DNA from: an uncultured Ectothiorhodospiraceae bacterium
Lineage (GTDB): Bacteria > Pseudomonadota > Gammaproteobacteria > S012-40
DNA length: 53,009 bases
Direction of reading: 5' to 3'
Assembly: GCA_945787125.1 (NCBI GenBank)
Contig: CALZHW010000006.1
Coordinates: 1-53,009 of the forward strand
Shown here piece after piece: positions 24,833-33,180 of the stretch. The notes below the pieces were generated by a model. It did not search any database. It saw nothing but the letters and a program-made list of their open reading frames with translations, and was not told the DNA's origin. Each line of letters begins with the position of its first letter. Within the stretch, counting starts at the first letter, position 1. The position numbers and the translations under genes were made by a program.

Positions 24833-26152
24833 ATGAAAACCATGCCACTCTTACTGACTATAACATCAATCGTAATTGTTACTTGGCCAATAACCACCTT
24901 TGCAGAACTAACTTCGACAACTGACTTATCAAACCCCGTGTACTCATCATTAAACCATGGGCCGCTTGCCACAGCAGAAAAAGCGTTTCAATCTGCACAA
25001 TACCTAACTGCCAGACCTGCCCTGAATACCACCTTGCTAAAAGATCCATTTTCTTATGAGTTTGCCACCACCGTCGATGCCTTATCGGTGGTTTCTGGAT
25101 CTGCGACTTCCGCGACTTCCAATAGCAATCCTGAGCCAGTCACAACGCCTTTAACGCAAAATTCCTCAGGTGTCGTTGGCATGGTTGATTTTATCGCAGA
25201 ATTTAACACAGATGCCGCAAATCTTTGGCAAAATGGGTTGTTTTTTCTATACACCACACTGACCTTCGGTGCAGCGCCCAGCACAAGTGGTTTACATAAA
25301 ACCAGCAATATTGATGCTGGCGGCAATACCTTGCGAGTCATTGAAGCCTGGTATGAGCATCATTTTAGCGTCAGCCAATTCTCGGCATTAATTGGCTGGC
25401 ACGATTTCAACAGCGAGTTTTATGTCACTGAGTATGCCAATTTATTTACCCATGCAGGATTCCAAATGGGGCAGACCCTTGCAAGTTATCGTCGTCCCTC
25501 AAACTACCCAGTCACTACACCAGGACTGCGGATTAAAAATGCGCTGAGTAACTCCTCTTATTTGCAGTTCGCACTTTATGATGGTACGACCAGCACCAGC
25601 GCCATTAATAAAGTTATTGAATTCAATGTCAGTCCAAGCGATGGTGTTTTTCTCGCAGCTGAATCCACTTACTTCAAGGGTAATCCCAGAAAAGCAGGTT
25701 ATACAAAACTTGCTGCAGGAGCCTGGTACTTACTCGCCAATAGCCGTAATCCCACGCTGCCTAATGCTGGGGCTTATGTCCTGGCTGAAGCATCGGCCGG
25801 GATGAATCTGGGCCTATTTTTCAAATTCAGTCAGACACGCTTAGACGACAATCAATATGATCAATTTTATACAGCTGGGCTAAATTATCGCGGCATTTTC
25901 TTGCAACGAAAAAATGACCTATTAGGGATTGGAATAATGCATACTCGCCAATCTAATGCTTACCTGACAACACAGACGGGCTCGAGAAAGCCCTTTTTTG
26001 CAGCAGAATCCGCTTTAGAAATAACCTATGTCGCCCAGGTCATGGACTGGCTAAAACTGCAGCCAACTTTTCAATACATCCACAACTCTCGCATAAATCC
26101 AGCATCAGTCAATACCGCAGTTATTGGTCTGCGGACGCAAGCCATTTTTTAG
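24833..26152 (+). CDS. OprB-type carbohydrate-selective porin family protein
   Basis: A 439-aa outer-membrane beta-barrel of the OprB family, which in Pseudomonas forms sugar-selective channels. ATG 24833 begins a signal peptide (MKTMPLLLTITSIVIVTWP, cleaved after TTFA); the longer frame from 24749 would bury it. Family blocks include VIEAWYEHHFSVSQFSALIG, YVTEYANLFTHAGFQMG, NAGAYVLAEASAGMNLGLFF, TAGLNYRGIFLQRKNDLLG and a C-terminal aromatic residue (ending AIF). It lies 84 bases upstream of nikR on the same strand, so nickel-related regulation or transport is a possibility, but nothing in the sequence proves it. Confidence 0.83.
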   Translation: MKTMPLLLTITSIVIVTWPITTFAELTSTTDLSNPVYSSLNHGPLATAEKAFQSAQYLTARPALNTTLLKDPFSYEFATTVDALSVVSGSATSATSNSNPEPVTTPLTQNSSGVVGMVDFIAEFNTDAANLWQNGLFFLYTTLTFGAAPSTSGLHKTSNIDAGGNTLRVIEAWYEHHFSVSQFSALIGWHDFNSEFYVTEYANLFTHAGFQMGQTLASYRRPSNYPVTTPGLRIKNALSNSSYLQFALYDGTTSTSAINKVIEFNVSPSDGVFLAAESTYFKGNPRKAGYTKLAAGAWYLLANSRNPTLPNAGAYVLAEASAGMNLGLFFKFSQTRLDDNQYDQFYTAGLNYRGIFLQRKNDLLGIGIMHTRQSNAYLTTQTGSRKPFFAAESALEITYVAQVMDWLKLQPTFQYIHNSRINPASVNTAVIGLRTQAIF

Positions 26153-26236
26153 TATTTCGAGAAGATTTGCCGGAGATTTGGCTAAAATAAGTCAAAATCC
26201 TTATAATTGACCTAAACCACTTTAAAGGAGTTGTAC

Positions 26237-26698
26237 ATGGAACGGTTCACCATGTCGTTAGAAGATGATCTCGCCAATGAATTTGATGAATATATAGGTA
26301 AAAAAGCGTATTCAAATCGCTCTGAAGCAATGCGCGACTTAATTCGCAATGCCCTGGAAAAAGAAAGAGTGGAAAAATCAGCATCCGGTCATTGCATCGC
26401 CGCATTGAGCTATGTTTATAACCACCATGAAAGCGAACTGGCATCCAAGGTAACCTCAACACACCATAATCATCATGATTTGACACTATCCACGATGCAC
26501 GTCCATCTTGATCACGATAACTGCCTGGAAACCGCGATTCTTCAAGGTCATATTGGGGAAGTTCAGGAATTTGCCAATTCCATTAAAGCTGTGCGCGGGG
26601 TGCGACATGGCAATTTATACATCGTCGCGGTCGATGAAACCACCGTTTCGCACTCGCCAGAGGGTAAAAAACATTCACACGCTAAGCCACGAACCTAA
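26237..26698 (+). CDS. nikR: Nickel-responsive transcriptional regulator NikR
   Basis: Ribbon-helix-helix repressor that binds DNA when loaded with Ni(II). The protein is 153 aa. The N-terminal RHH strand and helices read MERFTMSLEDDLANEFDEYI and SNRSEAMRDLIRNAL. The C-terminal ACT-like metal domain has the nickel ligands in HNHHDLTLSTMHVHLDHDN followed by Cys (NCLETAILQG). ATG 26237 follows a strong AAAGGAG site by 6 bases. No nikABCDE, hypC or urease genes are in the window. The only upstream neighbour is the porin, which makes it the local candidate target. I saw no clear NikR operator palindrome nearby. Confidence 0.93.
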   Translation: MERFTMSLEDDLANEFDEYIGKKAYSNRSEAMRDLIRNALEKERVEKSASGHCIAALSYVYNHHESELASKVTSTHHNHHDLTLSTMHVHLDHDNCLETAILQGHIGEVQEFANSIKAVRGVRHGNLYIVAVDETTVSHSPEGKKHSHAKPRT

Positions 26699-26703
26699 AA
26701 ACG

Positions 26704-26944
26704 CTGGGAGCCTGTCCGACGAGTCCATGAATGGATGAAGGTACGAGCCCATGGATGGGCGAAGGTAGAACAATGCACTAGGGCAGGAGCCCGTAGATAG
26801 AATAACGCAGGAGCAGTTATCGAGAAGCAATTGTTGACGAGCCCATAAATGGATGAAGACTTGACGGCAGCATCCCTGCTGCCGACATTCTCTATAAGGC
26901 CTTGCCACTACGAGTGCTGATTTGGGCACCGATTGTGAATTGTT
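26704..26944. repeat. Composite repeat: family A end, module C and half of family B
   Basis: Three repeat types stand in a row after nikR: a family A end (GGGAGCCTGTCCGACGAG at 26705), module C (CCCATGGATGGGCGAAGGTA, AATGCACTAGGGCAGGAGCC, ACGCAGGAGCAGTTATCGAG; about 26746-26840), and the right half of family B (GACGGCAGCATCCCTGCTGC to CACCGATTGTGAATTG, 26863-26944). There is no ORF. It occupies nearly all of the nikR to Sel1 gap. Confidence 0.7.
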
Positions 26945-26967
26945 ATCCAGCTTTAATCAAAACCTCA

Positions 26968-27333
26968 TTATTGATCGAGTTTTTGTTCCCAAAAATTTGC
27001 CTTTGATTCATTTTTTTGCAAACCATACCAACCCTCGCGGTAGCCAACAACCAGATACTCCTGAGCTTGAGGGTGACCACTTATCGCCGCTTTGTGATAC
27101 CACTTAACCGCTTCTTTTTCATTGAATTGACCTGCAGAATCGCTGTGATACGCCATTGCTAAATTGAATTGTGCCTCGGCATTGCCTTGTTCAGCGAGAT
27201 TTTGCCAAATTGCTGCGGCTTTTTTGAAGTCTGCACTATTTGCAGCTTCATAACCTTCCTCAAAGTCAGCGGCCAACGCTGCCGATGAAAATACTGCAAA
27301 GCCCACCGCAATCATTAATTTTTTTACATGCAT
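26968..27333 (-). CDS. Secreted Sel1-repeat (TPR-like) protein
   Basis: A 121-aa protein with a signal peptide (MHVKKLMIAVGFAVFSSAAL, cleaved after ALAA) and about two Sel1/TPR-like repeats: FKKAAAIWQNLAEQGNAEAQ FNLAMAY and KEAVKWYHKAAISGHPQAQ. Such repeats bind protein partners in the periplasm. ATG 27333 is chosen because GGAG lies 7-8 bases upstream; the frame is open from 27357. It is divergent from ampD across a gap with an operator-like palindrome at 27402-27417. Its specific role is unknown. Confidence 0.85.
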   Translation of the reverse strand: MHVKKLMIAVGFAVFSSAALAADFEEGYEAANSADFKKAAAIWQNLAEQGNAEAQFNLAMAYHSDSAGQFNEKEAVKWYHKAAISGHPQAQEYLVVGYREGWYGLQKNESKANFWEQKLDQ

Positions 27334-27373
27334 ACGATTCTCCATCAAAATAAACACACAAACTTACTGTGTA

Positions 27374-27417
27374 TTAAGATCGGATAGCGAGAAAATATAA
27401 TGAGTGAATATTCACTC
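27374..27417 (+). promoter_or_regulatory. Predicted promoter overlapped by a perfect 16-bp palindrome
   Basis: A consensus -10 TATAAT (27396-27401) with a weaker -35 TTAAGA (27374-27379, 16-base spacing) points towards ampD. Immediately downstream, over the expected start site, lies the perfect palindrome GAGTGAATATTCACTC (27402-27417). Size and symmetry suit a dimeric repressor such as a TetR-family protein. No such regulator gene is in the window. The site may also govern the divergent Sel1 gene. Confidence 0.6.
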
Positions 27418-27468
27418 GTTTTGTGTAAACTATTTCGCAAATATCACACACGTTGAATCACACTTACG

Positions 27469-28026
27469 ATGCACATAAACCCAGAAACTGGCCTAATCGA
27501 CGAAGCAGAGTACATTGCTTCACCCAATTGCGATGTACGGCCAACTAATGTAGCAATTAACTTATTGATCATACACAATATTAGCCTACCGCCCGGCAAG
27601 TTCGGCGGACCCTATATCAGCCAGTTGTTCACCAATCAACTCAATCCCGACGAGCACCCTTTCTTTCTTGAAATCAAAGACCTACGTGTTTCATCGCATT
27701 TGCTCATCCAACGCAATGGCGACATCATTCAATACGTTCCACTGGATAAACGCGCTTGGCATGCGGGTATATCCGAGTTTGATGGCAAGCCGCAATGCAA
27801 TGATTATTCAATCGGTATTGAGCTTGAAGGCACGGATGACCTGCCCTATGAAGCAATTCAATACCAGCAACTGGCAGCAGTAACACAATCTATTATGCAA
27901 CGGCACCCTGCCATCTCCCTTGATAAAATTTGTGGTCATTGCCACATCGCCCCAGGACGAAAAACAGACCCCGGTGCCGCCTTTGACTGGGAGCACTATA
28001 AAGCACTGCTTTGTGAGTCTCGCTGA
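27469..28026 (+). CDS. ampD: 1,6-anhydro-N-acetylmuramyl-L-alanine amidase AmpD
   Basis: Cytosolic zinc amidase (amidase_2 fold) that recycles anhydro-muropeptides and thereby keeps AmpR-type beta-lactamase induction low. The protein is 185 aa. Motifs are VAINLLIIHNISLPPGKFGG (first zinc His), VSSHLLIQRNGDIIQYVP, RAWHAGISEFDG, NDYSIGIELEGTDD (catalytic Glu) and ICGHCHIAPGRKTDPGAAFD (second His and Asp). No signal peptide, as expected for AmpD rather than AmiD. ATG 27469 is about 50 bases after the palindrome-covered promoter. Confidence 0.94.
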   Translation: MHINPETGLIDEAEYIASPNCDVRPTNVAINLLIIHNISLPPGKFGGPYISQLFTNQLNPDEHPFFLEIKDLRVSSHLLIQRNGDIIQYVPLDKRAWHAGISEFDGKPQCNDYSIGIELEGTDDLPYEAIQYQQLAAVTQSIMQRHPAISLDKICGHCHIAPGRKTDPGAAFDWEHYKALLCESR

Positions 28027-28165
28027 AATCGTCAAAATTATGTCGGAAATTCAGCCGAAACACCGGCGATTGATGCAATTAATGCTGCTACAATCTGTGT
28101 GAGTCATTCAACCTAAACTCACCAGTTGAGCGCTTCGAATCACGACTGAGTCTTTGGTATTATTG

Positions 28166-28300
28166 AATTATCGTGCTTTTCCCGCCTTCAACCAATAAGT
28201 GAATGTGCTACGAGGCGAATTATGCGTTTTTAATCGCCGACTGACGTCGTTGCAATCGCTCGCTATTACGCCTCATAGCGCCTAATTAATCACGATAAAA
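28166..28300. repeat. Nested inverted-repeat element in the ampD-lipoprotein gap
   Basis: Outer ends AATTATCGTG (28166-28175) and CACGATAAAA (28291-28300) pair over 8 of 10 bases. Inner arms GCTACGAGGCG (28207-28217) and CGCCTCATAGC (28269-28279) pair over 10 of 11. It looks like a small palindromic repeat or a decayed MITE. The rest of the 28027-28423 gap shows no gene that I can support. Confidence 0.45.
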
Positions 28301-28423
28301 GATGCACTCTATACGCCGTCCAATTGATGATTTTTAGGTGCAACGTAGAAATTGGTCTATAATTACGGTGATTCACCTAATCTAATTTTTACAACATAAA
28401 ATCAGGATATCGCTCATTACAAA

Positions 28424-30139
28424 ATGACACAGAAAAACACAAACAAGCTGAATTGGTTGCGCAATCACACACTCGCGCTCATAGCCATAAGCACTTTAGC
28501 AGGCTGCGCGACGCTAAAACAGCCTGGTGAAATTTCGACTGAAGAACTCCGGTTAAGTGAGTATGCAACTATCGCTAGCATAGATGCCGTTACCAAACTT
28601 GAAAAAAATTATCATTCCTCCCGCAAATCAGAAATCGATGTTTTTGCTCCAACACATTACAGCACCGCCGGAGCAGCACTTGCGGAAGCCAAAGCCCTCA
28701 TTAATGAAAAAAAAGGCTCACGTGAGCAAATTGTTCACAAAGTGGCTGTGGGCGAAGCAGTGCTGCGCAATGCTGATCGCGTCATACGCCAGATAAAAGA
28801 AACACTGTCTGACGAAATAGAATTAAAAACCAAGCTGGAATCATTAAACACCGCAGATGTTTATGAAAACGAATATGGAAGCCTGTTAGATCGGCTTAAT
28901 CTAATTATTAAAAACATCGAAACAGGCAAAGCACCGACCAGCAGTAACCGTGAAAAACTTATCCAGGACATGCAACAGCTAGAATCCAAAACACGACGTT
29001 ACAACGCGATGCATGAGCCTGAAGAAATTCTCAAACGCGTTAAATATCGTGGCGGCGAAACATTAGCACCGCTGACATTCCAGGAAACGATTAACGTATT
29101 TGCTCGCGCAGAAGAATTTATCCAACAAAATCCAACTTATGACATTGGCATCGAACAAATAGGTAAAGAAGCATTATTTGCCGCCAAACGCGCGCTGCAC
29201 ATTACAGAGCAAGTTGCTGCGCTGAGCCAAAAAATCGATTTAGCACCAGAACAAATCATCCTGGATGAAGAATACCGGCTGCATCGGGTTGCGCGCGAGT
29301 TAAGCGACAAGGATTTCCGCGACAATCCGCTGGAAGCACAATCAGAGTTATTGACAAAAGCGGCCATTGCACACGCCAACGAGTTGCGGAAAAGAGAAGA
29401 GCTCGTTCTTGCATTAAAAGAAACACTCATTGAAGTACGGGACCCAGCCGCTCAATTCAGTTCGCTTAATGAAACCACGAATCAATTAAAAGCAGAAAAA
29501 AACGAATGGCTTGCCAAAGAAGCGCTTTACAAAGCTAAAGTCAGCGAGCTTGAAGAAAAGCTGCAACAAGCCATTGCGCAACTTGATCAAACTCAACAAA
29601 CCGTGCTCGCGATTCAAAACCAAAATTCCCCAGATAACCCAGCTAATCAATCAGCAGCAACGAATGAGCTGGACAAACAAGAATCAGTAGCGCAAAAAAC
29701 TATCGAGCTAGGCAATAGCGTCACACCATTACAACAAGACAAAAGCACATTAACTACCACCGCCACCCAGAACCAGCCTGCCAAATCAAAACTACCGGCG
29801 ACAATTGCCACTGATAAAACAAGGCTAGAAAATGCAGCGAATTTATCTACCGACAACGATCGAGTTGACATAGCGAATGAAACGGAAAGTCTTCAAAATG
29901 CGCCTCTGTCAACCAAAGATGATACTGAAAAAGCAGATATCACAGGGTTAGAAAAAGCCATAACTCAAGCGGTAAAAAACAAGAATGAAGAAGCGCTAGC
30001 AACTACGAAGCGACTAATCAAGCAATTGCAAGCCGACAGTAACACTGCAACAACAGATAACAATACAAGCACAACTAAAAATACTGAAACTAAACCAAGC
30101 AACTCACAAAATTCTATTTTCGTAGATGCAGGTGAGTAG
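28424..30139 (+). CDS. Large coiled-coil outer-membrane lipoprotein (DUF4398-like N-terminus)
   Basis: A 571-aa predicted lipoprotein with lipobox STLAGC (Cys about residue 28) after a hydrophobic segment; residue +2 is Ala, consistent with outer-membrane sorting. Residues about 35-400 are almost all helical with coiled-coil potential. The stretch HYSTAGAALAEAKALINEKK resembles the start of DUF4398 lipoproteins, which often continue into an OmpA peptidoglycan-binding domain. Here that domain is absent; residues about 400-571 are low-complexity and rich in Asn, Thr, Gln and Lys. It could be an envelope spacer or scaffold. Start ATG 28424. A family A element begins 17 bases after the stop. Confidence 0.75.
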   Translation: MTQKNTNKLNWLRNHTLALIAISTLAGCATLKQPGEISTEELRLSEYATIASIDAVTKLEKNYHSSRKSEIDVFAPTHYSTAGAALAEAKALINEKKGSREQIVHKVAVGEAVLRNADRVIRQIKETLSDEIELKTKLESLNTADVYENEYGSLLDRLNLIIKNIETGKAPTSSNREKLIQDMQQLESKTRRYNAMHEPEEILKRVKYRGGETLAPLTFQETINVFARAEEFIQQNPTYDIGIEQIGKEALFAAKRALHITEQVAALSQKIDLAPEQIILDEEYRLHRVARELSDKDFRDNPLEAQSELLTKAAIAHANELRKREELVLALKETLIEVRDPAAQFSSLNETTNQLKAEKNEWLAKEALYKAKVSELEEKLQQAIAQLDQTQQTVLAIQNQNSPDNPANQSAATNELDKQESVAQKTIELGNSVTPLQQDKSTLTTTATQNQPAKSKLPATIATDKTRLENAANLSTDNDRVDIANETESLQNAPLSTKDDTEKADITGLEKAITQAVKNKNEEALATTKRLIKQLQADSNTATTDNNTSTTKNTETKPSNSQNSIFVDAGE

Positions 30140-30155
30140 TCAGCCTACCTAAAGC

Positions 30156-30368
30156 CTAGGAGCCTGTCCGAGAATGGAGAGCCTGCTCGGCAACTGCTCC
30201 TGCGTTGCTCTACCTCCTGCATCCATGCAGTCGTGCGGATTGTTATTTTTGACCATTCCTTCCGTTCATTTTCGTTAAATAGAATGACTATTCGCCTCAA
30301 ATGAACGAAAAAACTGCTCTAAAATAACTTTCCCTCACGACGACTCCCATTCTCGGACAGGCTCCTAG
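30156..30368. repeat. MITE-like element, family A (long copy)
   Basis: A 213-base element with perfect 22-base inverted ends (30156-30177 and 30347-30368), the same ends as the element at 7855-8019 and in the opposite orientation. The interior is nearly the same apart from an extra stretch of about 50 bases near the left end (read on the minus strand: GACTGCATGGATGCAGGAGG, then CGCAGGAGCAGTTGCCGAG). That stretch is related to module C elsewhere. It fills most of the gap between the lipoprotein and rssA. Confidence 0.88.
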
Positions 30369-30449
30369 CGTAAAAATAGTATACAATTATGGGCTTCCGA
30401 TAGGCAATATAACAAAGCGAATAGTGGATTATGAGGTTACCCTAAACAC

Positions 30450-31373
30450 ATGTCTGCTAAAAAACATAAGGCAAAAATCGGTATCGCTTTAGGCAGCGGC
30501 TCTGCTCGCGGCTGGGCGCACATTGGTATCATCAAGGCATTGGAAGCCAATGGCATCAAACCAGAAATAATCTGCGGCACATCAATTGGGGCGTTAGTTG
30601 GCAGCATGTATGCCACCAATGAGCTTGAGTTTCTTGAAAAATGGCTATTAAAACTCGATAAGCGAAAAATTGTCAAATACACAGATATAAGCTTATTAGC
30701 TGCTGGTGGTTTTGTTGAAGGCAATTCACTCATGAATTTTTTCAAAAAACAAATTGGCGATCATAATATTGAAGATCTCGACAAACAATTCGCCTGTGTT
30801 GCAACCGACTTGGAATCCGGAACGGAAAAATGGATTCAGCATGGTTCTATTCTCGATGCAGTCCGTGCTTCTATTGCTGTACCTGGCTTGTTTACACCGG
30901 TAAAATACCACAACCACTGGCTGGTAGACGGTGCCTTAGTAAACCCTGTACCTATCTCCGTATGCCGCGCACTTGGTGCGGAAAAAGTTATCGCTGTAAA
31001 TCTACACGTTGAAGCACTAGGCAAACCACTTAAACGCCCGCTGCCGAATCAAGACTCATTATTTAGCTCGCTCATTGAACGCACTATGCTTACAAAATTC
31101 ACCAATCAAGTGAAAGGCTCATTTCCAGATTTGTTTAAAGAAAAACAAATAGCACCCGGCATTTTCGATGTATTAACTAATTCAATCAACATTATGCAGG
31201 ATCGAATAACACGAAGCCGAATGGCCGGGGATCCGGCAGATGTTTTGCTCTTACCAAAGCTTGGACATATTGGGCTTATGGAATTTGATCGCGCAGAAGA
31301 AGCCATCCAAGCCGGCGAAGAAGTTGTCACACTTCATATGCCTTACATTAAAAGCATGCTTAACCTGGATTAG
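30450..31373 (+). CDS. rssA: Patatin-like phospholipase RssA
   Basis: A 307-aa cytosolic or membrane-associated serine lipase of the patatin family (Ser-Asp dyad). The oxyanion loop is ALGSGSARGWAHIG, the nucleophile is in GTSIGALVGS (GxSxG), and the catalytic Asp is in WLVDGALVNPVP (DGA). Length and N-terminus (KIGIALGSGSARGWAHIGII) agree with E. coli RssA, whose physiological substrate is not known. Start ATG 30450. The stop at 31373 is 3 bases before an alpha/beta hydrolase with which it is probably co-transcribed. Confidence 0.9.
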   Translation: MSAKKHKAKIGIALGSGSARGWAHIGIIKALEANGIKPEIICGTSIGALVGSMYATNELEFLEKWLLKLDKRKIVKYTDISLLAAGGFVEGNSLMNFFKKQIGDHNIEDLDKQFACVATDLESGTEKWIQHGSILDAVRASIAVPGLFTPVKYHNHWLVDGALVNPVPISVCRALGAEKVIAVNLHVEALGKPLKRPLPNQDSLFSSLIERTMLTKFTNQVKGSFPDLFKEKQIAPGIFDVLTNSINIMQDRITRSRMAGDPADVLLLPKLGHIGLMEFDRAEEAIQAGEEVVTLHMPYIKSMLNLD

Positions 31374-31376
31374 ACA

Positions 31377-32048
31377 TTGAATATTTCTGCCCTACAGCCA
31401 ACCAATATCAAAACAAGCAATGGCATCACCGCAGTACACTTTTCATTCAACGGGCCAGCCGGCAAGATTGAAGCGCTACTCACTGCGCCTGAAACAAATA
31501 ATGATTTCAACGCTATCAGTGTCATCTGTCACCCTCACCCATTACATGGCGGCACGCTTACCAACAAAGTCGTCCATATAGCAGCGAAAGCCATGAATGA
31601 TTTAGGCGTACCTGCGTTGCGATTTAATTTTCGGGGTGTTGGGCAAAGTCAGGGGGAGCACGATAATGCCGTCGGTGAGCGTGAAGATTTACTCGCCGCT
31701 ATTGAGCAAATACAGCAGCTCTACCCTCGGCGAGAGTTATGGTTGGTAGGATTTTCATTTGGCGCCTATATCGCTTTAGCAACTGCACATCAAAGCAAGG
31801 CAAAAAAACTGATAACCATTGCACCGGCTATTCATCTTTATGATTTCAACCAAATCGTTTTACCGAACAATGACTGGCTTTTAATTCAAGGTGATGCTGA
31901 TGAGATTGTTCCCGCGAAAGAAGCCATCCTATGGGCCGAGCAACTAGAACACCCACCCACTATTGCTGTGCTGCATGATGCAGGGCACTTTTTTCACGGC
32001 CGCCTAAATGAATTACGTGACATCATTGTAAAACACATAAACCCTTGA
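31377..32048 (+). CDS. Alpha/beta hydrolase (COG2945 family)
   Basis: A 223-aa alpha/beta hydrolase. Blocks include VICHPHPLHGGTLTNKVVH, ALRFNFRGVGQSQGEHDN, the nucleophile elbow LVGFSFGAYIA (GxSxG), a late Asp in IQGDADEIVPA and the catalytic His in DAGHFFHGRL. Proteins of this type are annotated as esterases or dienelactone-hydrolase-like; no substrate is established. The start is TTG 31377, placed 3 bases after rssA. The stop lies 17 bases before the ATG of the Rieske protein, consistent with a three-gene operon. Confidence 0.87.
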   Translation: MNISALQPTNIKTSNGITAVHFSFNGPAGKIEALLTAPETNNDFNAISVICHPHPLHGGTLTNKVVHIAAKAMNDLGVPALRFNFRGVGQSQGEHDNAVGEREDLLAAIEQIQQLYPRRELWLVGFSFGAYIALATAHQSKAKKLITIAPAIHLYDFNQIVLPNNDWLLIQGDADEIVPAKEAILWAEQLEHPPTIAVLHDAGHFFHGRLNELRDIIVKHINP

Positions 32049-32065
32049 AAATTCGAACAACAGCC

Positions 32066-32410
32066 ATGACTAAAAAACTAAATATATGTAACATCAGAGA
32101 TATACCGGAAAACACCTGCAAAGGGTTCGCACTAGAAAAGAACAATACCGAACAAACCATTTTCATTATCAACAAAGAACATCAATTTTATGCTTATAAA
32201 AATTTCTGCCCGCATACTGGCGCCCCGCTGAACTGGCAGGATGACGTCTATATGGATTTAGATAACAACCATATCCAATGTAGCGTGCATGGCGCTTTAT
32301 TCGAAGCGAAATCTGGCCGGTGCATTTGGGGCCCCTGTGTCAATCAATCGCTACTCTCAGTGACCATTGAAATTAACAACGGAAAAATTTCAATCACCCA
32401 GCCTGATTGA
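32066..32410 (+). CDS. Rieske [2Fe-2S] protein
   Basis: A 114-aa soluble Rieske ferredoxin-like protein. The cluster ligands are C-x-H in NFCPHTGAPLNW and C-x2-H in IQCSVHGALFEAKSGRCIWG, the normal spacing for this fold. There is no signal peptide, so it is probably cytosolic, serving as an electron carrier or as a stand-alone domain of unknown partner. ATG 32066 (MTKKLNICNIRDIPENTCKG) is preferred over the TTG at 32045, which overlaps the hydrolase stop. It is the third gene of the rssA group. Confidence 0.88.
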   Translation: MTKKLNICNIRDIPENTCKGFALEKNNTEQTIFIINKEHQFYAYKNFCPHTGAPLNWQDDVYMDLDNNHIQCSVHGALFEAKSGRCIWGPCVNQSLLSVTIEINNGKISITQPD

Positions 32411-32553
32411 CGAAGAAATATGCAATCAATTACCCGCTTGCCTTAATTCATAAAACAAAGTAATAATGTTTCAATCAAACAAATGAATATAGGCTCAAAA
32501 CCTGCCTCCATTAATTTAAATCGCATTTATTCACACACCACAGGAAAGTTGTA

Positions 32554-33180
32554 ATGAGTAATCTGTTCGTAAACCCATCGGGGGATCTGCAATTAAATCG
32601 TAACCGCTACTGCTCAACCTTAGTATTATGCGGCATTTTGTTAGGCGCGTCTTTTGCCATCTCCGCCAAAGATAAAAATGCCTATGAAGGACAGTTTTGG
32701 AGCACTGGTAAACATTTCCAGATTTCTGGTGAGACGGTAGCTATAGCGGAAGATGGAATCCATGACCCAACAAATATTACAGCGTTATTTGGCTTGCAGC
32801 CACCTGAAGAAGCAATGCGAAACTTCCCTCGCGACTCCGCCGGGCTGATAGACTGGGTACAAACTCTGGACAAAGGACACATCGCACCCCGCTCTGATTT
32901 ACACGGTGTGGGTGAGAATCTGCAGCCAATTGAGTTAGACATTATTTTCACCGCAATAAGCGCAATGAATCCCGTTTTATTCCAACATAAACAACACACT
33001 GCCTGGTTAGCCTGTGAAAATTGCCACCCAGCGATTTTTGTGAAGAAAAAGGGCGCCAATAAATTTACAATGGCTGATATATTGAATGGTAAATACTGCG
33101 GAGTTTGTCATGGTAAAGTTGCCTTCGCTCCCACAAAAAACTGTATTCGCTGTCATTCTGTCAACAAGAAAAAGAATTGA
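32554..33180 (+). CDS. Periplasmic triheme c-type cytochrome (c7-like)
   Basis: A 208-aa protein with a hydrophobic N-terminal segment (STLVLCGILLGASFAISA) acting as signal peptide or anchor. The C-terminal third has three haem-binding CxxCH sites: CENCH, CGVCH and CIRCH. Preceding His residues (LFQHKQHTAWLACENCH) are candidates for distal ligands, as in c7-type triheme domains. The middle (residues 40-140) is unrelated and unrecognised. It likely transfers electrons in the periplasm. ATG 32554 follows AGGAAAG. A family D repeat starts at the base after its stop codon. Confidence 0.88.
   Translation: MSNLFVNPSGDLQLNRNRYCSTLVLCGILLGASFAISAKDKNAYEGQFWSTGKHFQISGETVAIAEDGIHDPTNITALFGLQPPEEAMRNFPRDSAGLIDWVQTLDKGHIAPRSDLHGVGENLQPIELDIIFTAISAMNPVLFQHKQHTAWLACENCHPAIFVKKKGANKFTMADILNGKYCGVCHGKVAFAPTKNCIRCHSVNKKKN

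Noticed and set aside
26675..26929. 84-aa minus-strand frame downstream of nikR
   Set aside because: It is made entirely of repeat sequence (A end, module C and half of B).
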